The notes: generated by a model not told the origin, from the letters alone. Shown: positions 40,017 through 49,769, counted from the first letter of the stretch. The stretch: DNA of 64,000 bases from Fictibacillus barbaricus (GCF_014635025.1 NZ_BMCE01000002.1:620001-684000), one strand, 5' to 3'. Numbers and translations are program-made.

Positions 40017-41861
40017 TTAACCCAGTATTTGCCTCATTTGCAGTATCTGCTGCTTACTTCCTGTTACAACCATTTTATCTCCTACCATGATTTCCGTATC
40101 ACCGTGAGGAACGATGGATTCTTTTCCTCTATAGATACGAACAATAATACTGTCTCCCAAGAATGGGAAATTTCGGAGCGCTGTACGATGGTAAGAATGG
40201 TTTGATACGATGATCTCACTCAAACTATTATCAGAGGTGGTCAAGATATCGACGACAGCAGGATTTTCTATTAATGCTTTCAATAAAACCTGTGAGGAGA
40301 AGTATACAGAATACACTTCAATTCCTTCTTCCTTTAGTGCACCTCTCTTAACAGGATCCTCAATTCTGGCAACGATTCTAGCTACACCTTCTTCTTTAGC
40401 CAGAAATGCAAGTTTTTGGTTTGTTTCATCATTTCCTGTCGCAAGCACAATAACATCTGTCTGGAATACGTCTGCCTCTCTTAATGTGTCTGCTTCATAA
40501 TCTTCAAGTTCACGAATATTGAAACTCTCCAACTGTTTCTGATCTTTCTCTTCTTGCCTCGTGTGAAAAAGCCTGTATTCAAAACGAGTTAGATCCAGCT
40601 CTGTTGTTAATGGAAGAGTAAATTGGTTTGCCCCAACGAAGACAAGCTGTTCTTTCACAGCTTCTTCTTCCTTTTTCATGGGGAAAAGCTTCTTGAAAAA
40701 TATAGGTGTGATGATGGCGCTGATCACCGCTGTTAAGATTAAAGCAGATGACGTACGTGCATCGATAATCTCGATTCGTTCACCGATTTTTGCTGCTGCA
40801 ATGACTAGAGAAAGGGTTGAAGTTAACAAGAACCCGGATGCCGCTACTGTTCTCCAGTCATACCATTTTCTAAGGTATAATATAGGTAGGAATTTGGAAA
40901 TCAGTAAGGCTAAAAGCAAGAGCGGAATTAGCCCTAAAGCTTTTGGATCCGAAAAAATGGAACGAATATCAAGCTCAACCCCAACCATGACGAAGAAGAT
41001 CGGAATTAAGAATCCATAGCCAAACGAGTCCAATTTGTGCACAAGCTGCTTATTTGGTGACAGAAGTGAAACTAAGACCCCTGCCAAGAAAGCACCAAGT
41101 ATATTCTCTGCTCCGACCGATTCTGAAAGTCCTACTAAAACAATGATTAAAGTAAACACGGCTCTAGTATCAAGCTGAATGGTTCCTTTTGACATCGTAT
41201 CAAGAAAAGAGCGGTGTCTTAATTGTTTTCCGACAAAATACAGAAAGACGCCTGCAGCGAAGAGAATAAGCAATAGCCACATTCTTCCAGGATCACCTGA
41301 TTCAAACGACACGAATAGCGCAAGAAGGATCATTGTAACAAGATCTGCTATAACGGCGACTAATAATATGATCTGTCCGATTGTTGTTTTAGATAATTTC
41401 TCTTCTTTTAATGTCGGCACGACAACACCAAGAGAAATCGTAGAGATGACAAGAGTCATAAAGAAAGCACTTTCTGTAAATCCGCCCCATACGAATAGAA
41501 GTGATAAACCGTATGATAGGATCAATATAAATAGAAAGATTACACTGGCTACAACAATTCGATTAGGTTCTTTCTTTTCGTTATTCTTTATCTTTGAGTT
41601 AGATCCACCAGCAAAAATACTAAAATCAATTTCAAGACCACTAAGGAACATTAAAAAGATAAAACCAAGAACGGATAATATTTCGAGCCAAGCATCAGAA
41701 TGAACGATATCAAATCCGCTCTTCCCAAGGATGATTCCAACAATAATTTCTGCTACAACTACCGGTATAACATTTAATCGGAATTTGTTTAACAAGATAG
41801 GAACAAAAAATGCTGTAAGAATGACCAATACTAATGAGGTAAAAGATGCATGTTCTTCCAT
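40017..41861 (-). CDS. yjbQ: CPA2-type cation/proton antiporter with TrkA-C domain (YjbQ)
   Basis: A 614-residue protein of exact YjbQ length. Residues about 1-390 form twelve to thirteen helices of the Na+/H+ exchanger (CPA2/KefB) fold, with VGIILGKSGFDI and GAFLAGVLVSLL. Residues about 400-520 form a nucleotide-binding TrkA-N-like domain (QLVFVGANQF start, FQTDVIVLATGND). The last part is a TrkA-C/RCK domain ending VVTGSKQQILQMRQILG. It would exchange K+ or Na+ for protons at the plasma membrane. ATG 41861 lies behind GGAGGG. The start is 149 bases from the divergent RodA-type gene. Confidence 0.88.
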   Translation of the reverse strand: MEEHASFTSLVLVILTAFFVPILLNKFRLNVIPVVVAEIIVGIILGKSGFDIVHSDAWLEILSVLGFIFLMFLSGLEIDFSIFAGGSNSKIKNNEKKEPNRIVVASVIFLFILILSYGLSLLFVWGGFTESAFFMTLVISTISLGVVVPTLKEEKLSKTTIGQIILLVAVIADLVTMILLALFVSFESGDPGRMWLLLILFAAGVFLYFVGKQLRHRSFLDTMSKGTIQLDTRAVFTLIIVLVGLSESVGAENILGAFLAGVLVSLLSPNKQLVHKLDSFGYGFLIPIFFVMVGVELDIRSIFSDPKALGLIPLLLLALLISKFLPILYLRKWYDWRTVAASGFLLTSTLSLVIAAAKIGERIEIIDARTSSALILTAVISAIITPIFFKKLFPMKKEEEAVKEQLVFVGANQFTLPLTTELDLTRFEYRLFHTRQEEKDQKQLESFNIRELEDYEADTLREADVFQTDVIVLATGNDETNQKLAFLAKEEGVARIVARIEDPVKRGALKEEGIEVYSVYFSSQVLLKALIENPAVVDILTTSDNSLSEIIVSNHSYHRTALRNFPFLGDSIIVRIYRGKESIVPHGDTEIMVGDKMVVTGSKQQILQMRQILG

Positions 41862-42010
41862 AGTCCCTCCGAAATTCTTAATATTATTGGTTTACTATAG
41901 TAAAGCGGAAAAAGAAATGTCAAACGATTGTGCTCAAAATGATTTGCAAACCTTGTGATTTTCGGTAAGATAATACATGTTATTGTTTTACTTTAAGGAG
42001 TCGATTCCAC

Positions 42011-43168
42011 ATGCAAAATAACCATAAATCTCCATGGCAACAACTTGATTACAATTTATTGTTTATTCTTTTCTTAATGGTCATTACAAGCTGTATTGCG
42101 ATCTATAGTGCACAAATGATGGATCAATACGGCAGCAACTTCGTCATAAAACAATTAGTATGGTACTTTATCGGTGGAATTGCTGTATTTGGGGTCATGG
42201 TATTAGACTTTGATCAGTTTAGAAAATTATCCTGGTACTTATACGGGCTCGGCATTCTCTTGCTGCTTGGTATTCTTGCAGCTCCTGAAAGCATTGTCCC
42301 GAATATTAACGGTGCTCAAAGCTGGTACAGATTTGGTCCTTTCGCTCTTCAGCCGTCGGAACTTGTTAAAGTATCACTTGTCATTGCGATAGCTAATACG
42401 ATTGCCACACACAATGAGAAGTATATTATTCGAACGATGCATGAAGACCTATTATTACTTGGGAAAATCGCTTTGATCGCCGGTTTTCCAACTCTTCTTG
42501 TTCTAATGCAGCCAGATCTTGGTACGAGTTTGGTCTTTATGGCAATAACGGGAAGTCTTTTACTTGTCTCAGGTATAAGATGGAGAATCATTCTTTTCCT
42601 TATTCTTTCCTTTATCCTGTTCATATCAATCCTGGTTTGGATATATTTTACCTTTCCACAATTTTTCGTGGATCATATCCTGGATCAATATCAGCTAAAC
42701 CGTTTCTATGCTTGGCTTGAGCCTTATGAACATAAAGATGCTGGATATCATACAAGAAACGCTTTACTTGCGATCGGCAGCGGAATGCTTTTTGGAAAAG
42801 GGTTCACAGAAGGGTCTGTTTACCTTCCTGAAGCTCAAACCGACTTTATTTTCTCCATTATTGGTGAAGAATTTGGCTTTTTAGGTACAAGTATCGTTAT
42901 CTCACTCTTCTTCTTAATGGTATATAGAATGATCAATACAGCCCTTGAAAGTAACGAAGCTTTCGGCAGCTACCTTTGTGCAGGGGTTATCGGAATGCTG
43001 ACGTTCCAAGTGTTCCAGAACATCGGAATGAATATCCAAGTTATGCCGATTACCGGAATCCCCCTTCCCTTCATTAGTTACGGAGGAAGTTCGATACTCG
43101 CGTACATGATTGCATTTGGACTTGTACTCAATGTACGTTCAAGAACTGTAAAATATATGTTTGAATAA
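42011..43168 (+). CDS. FtsW/RodA/SpoVE-family SEDS glycosyltransferase
   Basis: A 385-residue SEDS protein with about ten membrane helices, a polymerase of peptidoglycan working with class-B penicillin-binding proteins. Signatures: DFDQFRKLSWYLY, NGAQSWYRFGPFALQPSELVK (in two parts), the QPDLGTSLV helix start, AQTDFIFSIIGEEFGF (with the catalytic-type Glu/Asp loop) and GIPLPFISYGGSS near the C-terminus. The context does not tell whether it is RodA, FtsW or a paralogue used in sporulation. ATG 42011 follows TAAGGAG. It is monocistronic, with a terminator at 43167. Confidence 0.9.
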   Translation: MQNNHKSPWQQLDYNLLFILFLMVITSCIAIYSAQMMDQYGSNFVIKQLVWYFIGGIAVFGVMVLDFDQFRKLSWYLYGLGILLLLGILAAPESIVPNINGAQSWYRFGPFALQPSELVKVSLVIAIANTIATHNEKYIIRTMHEDLLLLGKIALIAGFPTLLVLMQPDLGTSLVFMAITGSLLLVSGIRWRIILFLILSFILFISILVWIYFTFPQFFVDHILDQYQLNRFYAWLEPYEHKDAGYHTRNALLAIGSGMLFGKGFTEGSVYLPEAQTDFIFSIIGEEFGFLGTSIVISLFFLMVYRMINTALESNEAFGSYLCAGVIGMLTFQVFQNIGMNIQVMPITGIPLPFISYGGSSILAYMIAFGLVLNVRSRTVKYMFE

Positions 43169-43192
43169 CACCTGATTTTCAGGTGTTTTTCT
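43167..43192 (+). terminator. Terminator of the RodA/FtsW gene
   Basis: AACACCTGA (43167-43175) pairs with CAGGTGTT (43180-43187), followed by TTTTCTTTT. Confidence 0.8.
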
Positions 43193-43232
43193 TTTACCTT
43201 TGAAGTATCCTATTATATATGAGGTGAAAATG

Positions 43233-43973
43233 ATGAAATACGATATTATCGGTGATATTCATGGCTGTTACGACGAATATAGTGAGCTTGTTTCCAAATT
43301 GGGCTATGAGTGGAAGGATGGACTTCCTATACATAAAGAAAGACGAAAGCTCGTTTTCTTAGGAGATCTTATGGATCGAGGTCCTGAATCCATTAAAGTA
43401 ATGGAACATGTCTATAAGCTTGTTCAGAATGACTTAGCTCTGTATAGTCCCGGAAACCATTGCAACAAACTCTATCGTTACTTCTTAGGAAGAAACGTGC
43501 AGATTAAACACGGGTTGGAAACAACAGTAGCTGAACTGAATGAACTTAGTCAGGAGCAGAGAAAAGCAGTTAGAGACCATTTTTGTACCCTATATGAAAA
43601 TGCCCCATTATATTTACATCTGGACAATGGCAAATTAGTTGTTGCACATGCTGGTATACGTGAAGATTATGTAGGGCAAACGCACAATAAAGTAAAAACA
43701 TTTGTCTTATATGGTGACATTACAGGCGAAAACAATCCTGATGGTACGCCTGTCCGAAGAGACTGGGCTAAAAAACATTCAGGCAAGATCACGATTGTTT
43801 ATGGACATACACCAGTTGAAGAAGTCCGTCATGTTCAAAACACGTGGAATATTGATACGGGATGCGTTTTTGGCGGCAAATTGAGTGCATTGCGGTATCC
43901 AGAGCTTGAATCAGTAAGTGTTCCCTCATCACAAGCCTATGTACCAGAAAAATTTCGATCTTTTGATGATTAA
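43233..43973 (+). CDS. prpE: Ser/Thr-type phosphatase PrpE (diadenosine tetraphosphatase family)
   Basis: A 246-residue metallophosphatase. It has the phosphatase motifs GDIHGCYDE (7-15), GDLMDRGP (about 49-56) and GNHCNKLYR (about 81-89), plus VAHAGIRED and [18 protein letters not shown] with the later His residues. PrpE hydrolyses Ap4A in vitro and influences germination in B. subtilis. The frame is open from 43200, but only ATG 43233 is well placed behind GAGGTGA (ATG 43230 is too close). The start and length match the B. subtilis protein. The neighbour yjbO converges with it. Confidence 0.9.
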   Translation: MKYDIIGDIHGCYDEYSELVSKLGYEWKDGLPIHKERRKLVFLGDLMDRGPESIKVMEHVYKLVQNDLALYSPGNHCNKLYRYFLGRNVQIKHGLETTVAELNELSQEQRKAVRDHFCTLYENAPLYLHLDNGKLVVAHAGIREDYVGQTHNKVKTFVLYGDITGENNPDGTPVRRDWAKKHSGKITIVYGHTPVEEVRHVQNTWNIDTGCVFGGKLSALRYPELESVSVPSSQAYVPEKFRSFDD

Positions 43974-43975
43974 AA

Positions 43976-44010
43976 CAAAAAAGGATTTGTGTTATTTCCA
44001 CAAATCCTTC
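43976..44010. terminator. Bidirectional terminator between prpE and yjbO
   Basis: AAGGATTTGTG (43981-43991) pairs with CACAAATCCTT (43998-44008), with an A-run before. The right arm is within the last yjbO codons. Confidence 0.8.
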
Positions 44011-44888
44011 ATATCCTTTGGACAATCCACTTTTAATTTAATTTTTTCCCCTGTAAACGGGTGTGTAAATATTGTTTCTTCACTATGAAGGGCTTGGCGA
44101 TCCAAAAGCCCCATTTTCCCTCCATACAAATCATCACCTAAAAGAGGGTGACCGATAGATGACATGTGCACCCTTATCTGATGCGTTCTCCCCGTCTCCA
44201 GTTTAAGTCGTACCACCGAAAAATCATACGCAGAACAATAGTCTATTTTTTTGAAGTGAGTAATAGAAGGCTGCCCGTCATCACGAACCATTCTTTCTAT
44301 AATACTATCCGGATTCCTGCCTATCGGACTGTTTATTGTAAGTTCTGCTTTCTCTACATGTCCATGAACAAAAGCAATATATCCCCGCTTTATGGATTTA
44401 TTAATCTGTTGTTTTGACATAAGAGAATGAGCAAACCGGTGTTTAGCAATCAAAACGAGTCCTGAAGTATCTTTATCCAAACGGTTTACGGCATGAAAAG
44501 TTGCTGGAATTCCTTTTTCTTGATAATAGAATAATACTGCTGCTGCAAGGGACCCTTTTGGTTGATAGAGGGACGGGATTGTTGGCATTCTTGGAGGTTT
44601 ATTCACCACCAGAAAATGTTCATCCTCAAACAGGATTTCTAATGGAATATCTTCCGCATCCATCGATTCACTTTTTTGCTCTGGAGGAAAGCAAACTTGC
44701 ACTTCGTCACCAGCTGATAGGGACTTTCTCACTGTTACTTCTTCTTTGTTTACAAAAAGAGCGCCGCCGTGAAACTTAATATCGGTCAGCGCTGCTTTTG
44801 ATATCTGCTTTTCTTTTAGATACTCTCGTAAAAGCACAGGTGCCTCTTCATCTTGGACGACCCATGTGATGGTAAACAAATTATCCAT
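43992..44888 (-). CDS. yjbO: RluD-family pseudouridine synthase (YjbO)
   Basis: A 298-residue pseudouridine synthase of the RluA/RluC/RluD group, which isomerises uridines in rRNA or tRNA. An N-terminal S4-like RNA-binding region (about 14-65) precedes the catalytic domain, where D138 sits in NRLDKDTSGL. TGRTHQIRVH near 238 and GHPLLGDDLYGG complete the family signatures. The frame opens at 44951, inside the NAD kinase gene, but ATG 44888 follows GGAGA and is chosen. It directly follows the NAD kinase stop codon (44890). The modified site is not known. Confidence 0.9.
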   Translation of the reverse strand: MDNLFTITWVVQDEEAPVLLREYLKEKQISKAALTDIKFHGGALFVNKEEVTVRKSLSAGDEVQVCFPPEQKSESMDAEDIPLEILFEDEHFLVVNKPPRMPTIPSLYQPKGSLAAAVLFYYQEKGIPATFHAVNRLDKDTSGLVLIAKHRFAHSLMSKQQINKSIKRGYIAFVHGHVEKAELTINSPIGRNPDSIIERMVRDDGQPSITHFKKIDYCSAYDFSVVRLKLETGRTHQIRVHMSSIGHPLLGDDLYGGKMGLLDRQALHSEETIFTHPFTGEKIKLKVDCPKDMKDLWK

Positions 44889-44889
44889 G

Positions 44890-45684
44890 TCATTCTCCAA
44901 CAAACGATTCTTTAACCCTTTTCCAAAAAGGAAAAGGACGAAAACGAGCAAAGCGGATCTTTTCTTCTGCTACACGATACTGAATGGATTTTACTTTTTT
45001 CTGAACTAAAAATCGGTGATCAATCGTAATATGGAAATCAACATCATTCACCGGCTTTAAAATACAAGTATGATGCTGAGGCAGCACAAGCGGTGAACCA
45101 ATCGTACGGAAGACACGGTTATTGATAGAAGCCATCTCTGAAAGTTGAATGGATGCAAGGGACGGATGTATGATGGCTCCGCCTAAGGCTTTGTTATAAG
45201 CTGTACTCCCAGATGGAGTAGAAATACATAGACCGTCTCCACGGAACGTCTCAAATTTCTCCCCCTTGATCTCTACGTCCATAACAAGAGATCCTTCAAC
45301 ACTTTTAACCGTACACTCATTAACAGCCAAATACCTTTTTTCATCAATTCCATCAATGTACCTAACTGTTACTTCCAAAAGCGGATACTCCACGATTTGA
45401 AAGGGTGTCTTTGCGATATGTATGACAAGTTTCTCTACTTCTTCAGGGAGCCAATCAGCAAAAAATCCAAGATGACCTGTATGCACACCAACGAACGCAG
45501 TCTGATCAATTCGGTGTACATAATGATGAAACGCATGGAGCAAGGTTCCGTCTCCGCCAACAGTTATAACAATCTCAGGTTCCTTCTCTTCATATACGAG
45601 CTCGAACTCTTCTAAATAAGATCGGATTTTTTCCGTTAGAATATTGGATTTGCTATCGCCTTTTGATATGATCGCAAATTTCAT
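44890..45684 (-). CDS. ppnK: NAD kinase
   Basis: A 264-residue NAD kinase (YjbN type), which makes NADP from NAD and ATP or polyphosphate. The catalytic GGDGTLL lies at 43-49 with D45, the substrate-binding NEC lies near residue 120, [10 protein letters not shown] near 155 and the glycine-rich GGAIIHP follow. The length fits the bacillary enzyme. ATG 45684 follows GGATGGAGAG. It is the third gene of the yjbL-yjbM-ppnK-yjbO operon and sits 14 bases after yjbM. Confidence 0.95.
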   Translation of the reverse strand: MKFAIISKGDSKSNILTEKIRSYLEEFELVYEEKEPEIVITVGGDGTLLHAFHHYVHRIDQTAFVGVHTGHLGFFADWLPEEVEKLVIHIAKTPFQIVEYPLLEVTVRYIDGIDEKRYLAVNECTVKSVEGSLVMDVEIKGEKFETFRGDGLCISTPSGSTAYNKALGGAIIHPSLASIQLSEMASINNRVFRTIGSPLVLPQHHTCILKPVNDVDFHITIDHRFLVQKKVKSIQYRVAEEKIRFARFRPFPFWKRVKESFVGE

Positions 45685-45698
45685 TCTCTCTCCATCCT

Positions 45699-46346
45699 TT
45701 ATGATCCCAGATTTGTTTCATTGGATTTATCGTTTCTTTCTAAAAACACCAGCTGTGCTTCTTGAATTTCGCCTTTGATCTGAGACATCTCCTCATCCAG
45801 TCTATTGGCCGCTTCTGCAGCTCTCTGCAACCGCTGACGAATATCTTCAGGAATCTGCCCATGATACTTATAGTTCATAGAGTGTTCGATTGTTGCCCAA
45901 AAATTCATTGCGAGTGTTCTGATTTGCACCTCAACCAAAATCTTCTTTTCACCCTCTAAAACCTGCACAGGGTATTCAATCACTAGATGATAAGATCGAT
46001 ATCCACTGGGCTTTTTGTGCGTAATATAATCTCTTTCTTCCACAATCGTAAAATCATTACGCTGGCGAAGAAGATTAATAACGGTTTTGATATCGTCAGT
46101 GAATTGACACATGATCCGAAGCCCTGCTAGATCCTGAATCTCTCTCTCTAACTGGTTATCCGGAATGTTCTTTTGATAAGCTTTGTTAACGATTGACTTG
46201 ATGGGTTTCACTCTTCCTGTAACAAACTCGATCGGACAGTGCTGATTTGATTTTTCGAATTGTTCCCGAATTCCTCTAAACTTAATCTTCAACTCATCTA
46301 CAGCCTGCTTGTACGGTGTTAGTAGTGCTTCCCAATCCATGCTCAT
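45699..46346 (-). CDS. yjbM: Small alarmone synthetase YjbM (RelQ type)
   Basis: A 215-residue synthetase-only RelA/SpoT homologue that makes (p)ppGpp from GTP or GDP and ATP. The synthetase signatures are present: [16 protein letters not shown] (about 40-55), [11 protein letters not shown] (about 73-83), and [15 protein letters not shown] (about 106-120), with the C-terminal RxxxxxxEEM helix. There is no hydrolase or ribosome-binding domain, as in B. subtilis YjbM, which forms an allosterically activated tetramer. It starts at ATG 46346, overlapping the TGA of yjbL by four bases (ATGA). This alarmone enzyme lies next to NAD kinase. Confidence 0.95.
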   Translation of the reverse strand: MSMDWEALLTPYKQAVDELKIKFRGIREQFEKSNQHCPIEFVTGRVKPIKSIVNKAYQKNIPDNQLEREIQDLAGLRIMCQFTDDIKTVINLLRQRNDFTIVEERDYITHKKPSGYRSYHLVIEYPVQVLEGEKKILVEVQIRTLAMNFWATIEHSMNYKYHGQIPEDIRQRLQRAAEAANRLDEEMSQIKGEIQEAQLVFLERNDKSNETNLGS

Positions 46347-46741
46347 TGCGCTTGTTCCTCAGTTCCAAAAATCTTGATGACTTCATCTTCCATCTGTTGA
46401 CCATAGTTTGCGTTGCCTTGAATATTATCAGTCAAAAATTCCATTTCTCTGGAGAAAGCAGTAAGTTCTAGCTCATCCCCTTCTTCGTTCTGAATAACGA
46501 AAGTCGCTTCTTTTTGCAGAGCGTTTTTTATTTCACTCCAATGATTGTTATCAATTGAGATATAAATAAATCCTTCAGCATTCTCTAACACATAAATAAA
46601 TGCTAAACCATCGGAATCCACCAGCATTCTTTCGCTATCTTTCCAGTTTGGCATATCTTTGCTTGATTCACTTGGTAAAAGTAAATTCAGCTTATTTTCT
46701 TCCCATGCAGTTGACTGCACATTCAATCGTAGTGGCATCAT
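46343..46741 (-). CDS. yjbL: YjbL-like UPF0738 protein
   Basis: A 132-residue protein of the YjbL/UPF0738 family that precedes yjbM in bacilli. It has an alpha/beta pattern (FIYVLENAEGFIYISIDNNHW region and an acidic DELELTAFSREMEFL) and no known motif or membrane segment. The start is ATG 46741 (or the next codon) behind GGAGGT. It is the first gene of the yjbL-yjbM-ppnK-yjbO operon, with a four-base overlap at its end. Function is unknown, and position is the only clue. Confidence 0.85.
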   Translation of the reverse strand: MMPLRLNVQSTAWEENKLNLLLPSESSKDMPNWKDSERMLVDSDGLAFIYVLENAEGFIYISIDNNHWSEIKNALQKEATFVIQNEEGDELELTAFSREMEFLTDNIQGNANYGQQMEDEVIKIFGTEEQAQ

Positions 46742-46865
46742 GTTAAAAACCTCCTGTTTCTTCCCTTTTAGTGTAACACAAATTCGGGATTTATTAAGAA
46801 ATTGAGTAGCTTGTTTGCCTATGAGATAATGACTTTACCTAAAAAAAGCATTGGGGGATAATCGT

Positions 46866-47447
46866 GTGTCTCAAGAAATAGAAATCGAGTTTAAGAATTT
46901 ATTAACATATCATGAATTTGTAAGACTTACTGATGAGTTTGGCATCAGTCAAAATGATTTTAAAGAACAAACCAATTATTATTTTGATTCCCTTGATTTT
47001 AAACTTAAACAACATAAGAGTGCGCTAAGGGTTCGTATTAAAGGCGAAACGTATACACTTACGTTAAAACAACAGTATGATCAACACATTTTAGAAACTC
47101 ATCAAGTCATTACAAAAGATATTTTTACTGAAATGATCGAGGGACAGCCACTACCTTCAGGTGAGGTTGCTGAAGCTATCAAAAAGTTAGATATTGATGG
47201 TACGGAAATCACGTTTCTAGGAGAATTAATGACCCTTCGAGTTGAACTTCCCTATAAAGATGGCTTGCTTGTTTTAGATGAGAATCATTATTTAGGTAAA
47301 ATCGACTATGAAATTGAATACGAATCTGCCGATTATAAGGTTGGACTGAAAAGTTTTGATGAGTTATTGCATTCAATGCAAATACCGAGAAGAGAAACAG
47401 CGAGTAAAGTTGCTCGATTCTTTGCTGAAAAGAACGTTAGAAAGTAA
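46866..47447 (+). CDS. yjbK: CYTH-domain protein (YjbK), triphosphate-tunnel fold
   Basis: A 193-residue CYTH (triphosphate tunnel metalloenzyme) protein. The start carries the ExExK signature as EIEIEFKNLL (residues 4-13). The beta-tunnel strands include YYFDSLDFKLK, SALRVRIKGE, YTLTLKQ, and the EIEYES strand toward the end. Family members cleave inorganic triphosphate or make cyclic AMP. YjbK's own reaction is not defined. The frame opens at TTG 46851, but GTG 46866 follows GGGGGA by seven bases and gives the family's MSQEIEIEF start. It is divergent from yjbL. Confidence 0.88.
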   Translation: MSQEIEIEFKNLLTYHEFVRLTDEFGISQNDFKEQTNYYFDSLDFKLKQHKSALRVRIKGETYTLTLKQQYDQHILETHQVITKDIFTEMIEGQPLPSGEVAEAIKKLDIDGTEITFLGELMTLRVELPYKDGLLVLDENHYLGKIDYEIEYESADYKVGLKSFDELLHSMQIPRRETASKVARFFAEKNVRK

Positions 47448-47450
47448 AAC

Positions 47451-47592
47451 GAGCCGCTTCAGCATTTCTTCTTGTCTAGCTTCAGCGGCTAAAAGCTCGA
47501 GGTCGCAACCGTTTCCTCGCGAAACACAAAAAACGTGTTCACGCTCAAAAACTTTTGCGCTTGTCGCTTTTTATCGAGCCGCTTCAGCATTT
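47451..47592. repeat. Intergenic repeat element with 17-base direct terminal repeats
   Basis: GAGCCGCTTCAGCATTT occurs at 47451-47467 and 47576-47592. Between them lies TCTAGCTTCAGCGGC followed by AGCTCGAGGTCGC, a hairpin-forming, GC-richer stretch that differs from the surroundings. AGCCGCT near 47452 and AGCGGCT near 47484 form an inverted repeat. Dispersed repeats starting TTGTCTAGCTCCAGCG are common in Bacillus intergenic regions (general knowledge). This copy fills the yjbK-yjbJ gap just before the yjbJ ribosome site. Confidence 0.6.
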
Positions 47593-47611
47593 ATTTATAG
47601 GAGGAACCTCT

Positions 47612-48283
47612 TTGAATATTCAATCATATAAAGCACTAATGGAAATACAGGCTCTGCAGCAACTGAATGTTAATCCATCAACTTCTGCAAGTACTTTGCC
47701 AACTAATGAAAGCCCTTTTTCGGCTTTATTACAGGAAGCTTATTCTAAGGCAGGTCTAAACAATCATATAACCGGAACGTTAGACATGAGCAGTTCAGGT
47801 AACACGTTCCTGCCCTTATCTGCTAGTACATCTTATTCTCTACCAGACTCATCTTCTTTTCCTGTGACGACTGTTTCTTATGAGAAGTTATCGATTCCTT
47901 CAAAAAATCTCGATGGACTGATCGAAAACACGGCAAAGAAGTTTGGTGTTGATCCAAATCTAATCCGTTCTGTAATTAAACATGAGTCTAATTTTAAAAC
48001 CACCGCTCAGAGTCATGCAGGGGCTCAAGGACTGATGCAGCTGATGCCTGCTACTGCTAGATCACTTGGTGTAACAAATGCATTTGATCCAGTTCAGAAC
48101 GTTGAAGCAGGCACAAAATACTTAAAGATGATGCTGGATCGATACGATGGCAACAAACAACTTGCTCTTGCCGCTTATAACGCAGGACCGGGCAATGTAG
48201 AAAAATATGACGGGATTCCTCCATTTAAGGAAACAATAGCTTATGTTAAGAAAATCATGAACACGTATCAAACTTTGGCATAA
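47612..48283 (+). CDS. cwlQ: Lytic transglycosylase-like cell wall hydrolase CwlQ (YjbJ)
   Basis: A 223-residue protein with a C-terminal soluble-lytic-transglycosylase (SLT) domain. It has [19 protein letters not shown], quoted here in part, with catalytic E125 in IKHESNF, then [13 protein letters not shown] and [13 protein letters not shown]. The N-terminal 100 residues are Ser/Thr-rich and low-complexity, without a recognisable signal peptide. B. subtilis YjbJ (CwlQ) has muramidase and transglycosylase activity. The frame begins upstream at 47555 inside the repeat, but TTG 47612 behind AGGAGGA is the start. It is monocistronic, with its own terminator. Confidence 0.88.
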   Translation: MNIQSYKALMEIQALQQLNVNPSTSASTLPTNESPFSALLQEAYSKAGLNNHITGTLDMSSSGNTFLPLSASTSYSLPDSSSFPVTTVSYEKLSIPSKNLDGLIENTAKKFGVDPNLIRSVIKHESNFKTTAQSHAGAQGLMQLMPATARSLGVTNAFDPVQNVEAGTKYLKMMLDRYDGNKQLALAAYNAGPGNVEKYDGIPPFKETIAYVKKIMNTYQTLA

Positions 48284-48312
48284 CCCTCATGTATTGAGGG
48301 TTATTCTTTTTT
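48280..48312 (+). terminator. Terminator of cwlQ
   Basis: ATAACCCTCA (48280-48289) pairs with TGAGGGTTAT (48295-48304), followed by TCTTTTTTT. Confidence 0.85.
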
Positions 48313-48446
48313 TAGATACTTAAATGATTCCCTGTATCAAACGTTCATCCTGTTGTTAAATACCTCTTATCATTCATATTGTTTGCTTAGTATTCATGAA
48401 CCTTGCTACAATAAAATTACAAATTGACACAAGGAGCTTTTGCACC

Positions 48447-48860
48447 ATGTTTGACGAAACAAAATCACCATATTACCTTTTGGGAGAAAGAGAAGGAATT
48501 CAAAAGCTTGTTACCACTTTTTACAGTTTGGTAAGTCAAGATTCTTTGCTGTCCCCTCTATTTCCGAAGGATCTAACGGAGACTGCCCACAAACAAACTC
48601 AATTTTTAAGTCAGTTTTTTGGCGGACCTCCACTATATACCGAGGAACATGGACATCCTATGCTCAGAGCGCGTCACATGCCGTTTCCTATTACTGATTC
48701 TCATGCAAAAGCCTGGCTTGCCTGTATGGAACGAGCGATGACGGCTCATAAACTAGAGCCTGAATTACAAAACTTCCTGTTAAGCCGATTAAAAATGACT
48801 GCTTATCATATGGTGAATACTAAGGATTCAGAAAGGGGCGAGAATGCTGACACTGTATAA
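48447..48860 (+). CDS. yjbI: Truncated hemoglobin (YjbI, group II)
   Basis: A 137-residue 2/2 globin. The proximal-His segment is LRARHMPFPI with H77, the G8 Trp is W90 in AKAWLACM, and YSLVSQDSLLSPLF marks helix B. Group II globins (YjbI) bind O2 and can act with Spx-linked redox control. The frame opens at 48396, but ATG 48447 follows AAGGAG. The end overlaps the start of spxH by 17 bases, so both are cotranscribed, as in B. subtilis yjbI-yjbH. Confidence 0.92.
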   Translation: MFDETKSPYYLLGEREGIQKLVTTFYSLVSQDSLLSPLFPKDLTETAHKQTQFLSQFFGGPPLYTEEHGHPMLRARHMPFPITDSHAKAWLACMERAMTAHKLEPELQNFLLSRLKMTAYHMVNTKDSERGENADTV

Positions 48861-49746
48861 TTCCAATTCTTTTTACAACGATCACAAGAACATTAAAAAC
48901 CAAACTTGTCAAAAGCCATTGGAAATCTATTCTGTCATCGATCCGCTATGTCCAGAATGCTGGTCATTAGAGCCTATTCTTAAAAAACTTCAAGTTCAAT
49001 ATGGACAATATTTTACGTTGCGTCACTTTGTAAGTGGCAGCCTTGAATCATTAAATACGTATATTCCTCGTAAAAAAGGAGTAAAAACTGCTGAACAGAT
49101 CGCTGAGAAATGGGAGAAAACAGCTTCAATTTCAGGGATGAGCTGTGATGGTGATGTATGGTTAGAGAATCCAATCTCTTCTCCACACAAAGCCACTTTA
49201 GCTATAAAAGCCGCCGAGCTTCAGGGAAAGCAGCAGGGCATGAAGTTTTTAAGAAAACTTCGGGAGAATTTATTTCTAAATAAGCAGAATATAGGAAATG
49301 ATGATGTGCTAATTGAAATCGCACGTTCAGTTGGTTTAGATGAAGAGGAATTCCTAAATGACTTGTCGTCTGAAGCAGCAATAAAAGCATTGCGATGTGA
49401 TTTAAAGTTTTCGCAGGAAATGGATGTTACACAAATTCCCACCCTTATTGTTTTTAACGATAAAACTGACGATGACGGAATTAAAATATCCGGCTGCTAT
49501 TCGTACGATGTGTATGTTGAGATTCTAAAAGAGATGTCTGACATCACATTGGAGCCTTCTCTTCTTCCGGAGCTAGAAGAATTTTTGGCCATGTATTCGT
49601 TTGTTGCAACTAAAGAGGTTTCAGTAGTTTATTCCATTAGTTGTGAAGAAGCAGAAAAAAGATTAAAGCGTTTAGTTCTGCAGCAAAAAGTTGAACGAGT
49701 CCCAGTAAAATACGGAACATTTTGGAGATATATTCAAACCCGCTGA
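48844..49746 (+). CDS. spxH: ClpXP adaptor SpxH (YjbH)
   Basis: A 300-residue DsbA-like adaptor that delivers Spx to ClpXP for degradation. It has the thioredoxin-type CxxC as C36-P-E-C39 in DPLCPECWSL, a zinc/His-sensitive N-terminal region, and the C-terminal helical domain typical of YjbH. ATG 48844 lies after AAAGGGG, inside the end of yjbI. It is the partner of the Spx protein encoded at 55.1 kb and of mecA/clp-type control in the same region. A terminator follows closely. Confidence 0.92.
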   Translation: MLTLYNSNSFYNDHKNIKNQTCQKPLEIYSVIDPLCPECWSLEPILKKLQVQYGQYFTLRHFVSGSLESLNTYIPRKKGVKTAEQIAEKWEKTASISGMSCDGDVWLENPISSPHKATLAIKAAELQGKQQGMKFLRKLRENLFLNKQNIGNDDVLIEIARSVGLDEEEFLNDLSSEAAIKALRCDLKFSQEMDVTQIPTLIVFNDKTDDDGIKISGCYSYDVYVEILKEMSDITLEPSLLPELEEFLAMYSFVATKEVSVVYSISCEEAEKRLKRLVLQQKVERVPVKYGTFWRYIQTR

Positions 49747-49769
49747 TCTAGAAGCAGCGGGTTTTTTTT
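49738..49769 (+). terminator. Terminator of yjbI-spxH
   Basis: ACCCGCTG (49738-49745) pairs with CAGCGGGT (49754-49761), followed by TTTTTTT. It includes the spxH stop codon. Confidence 0.85.
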
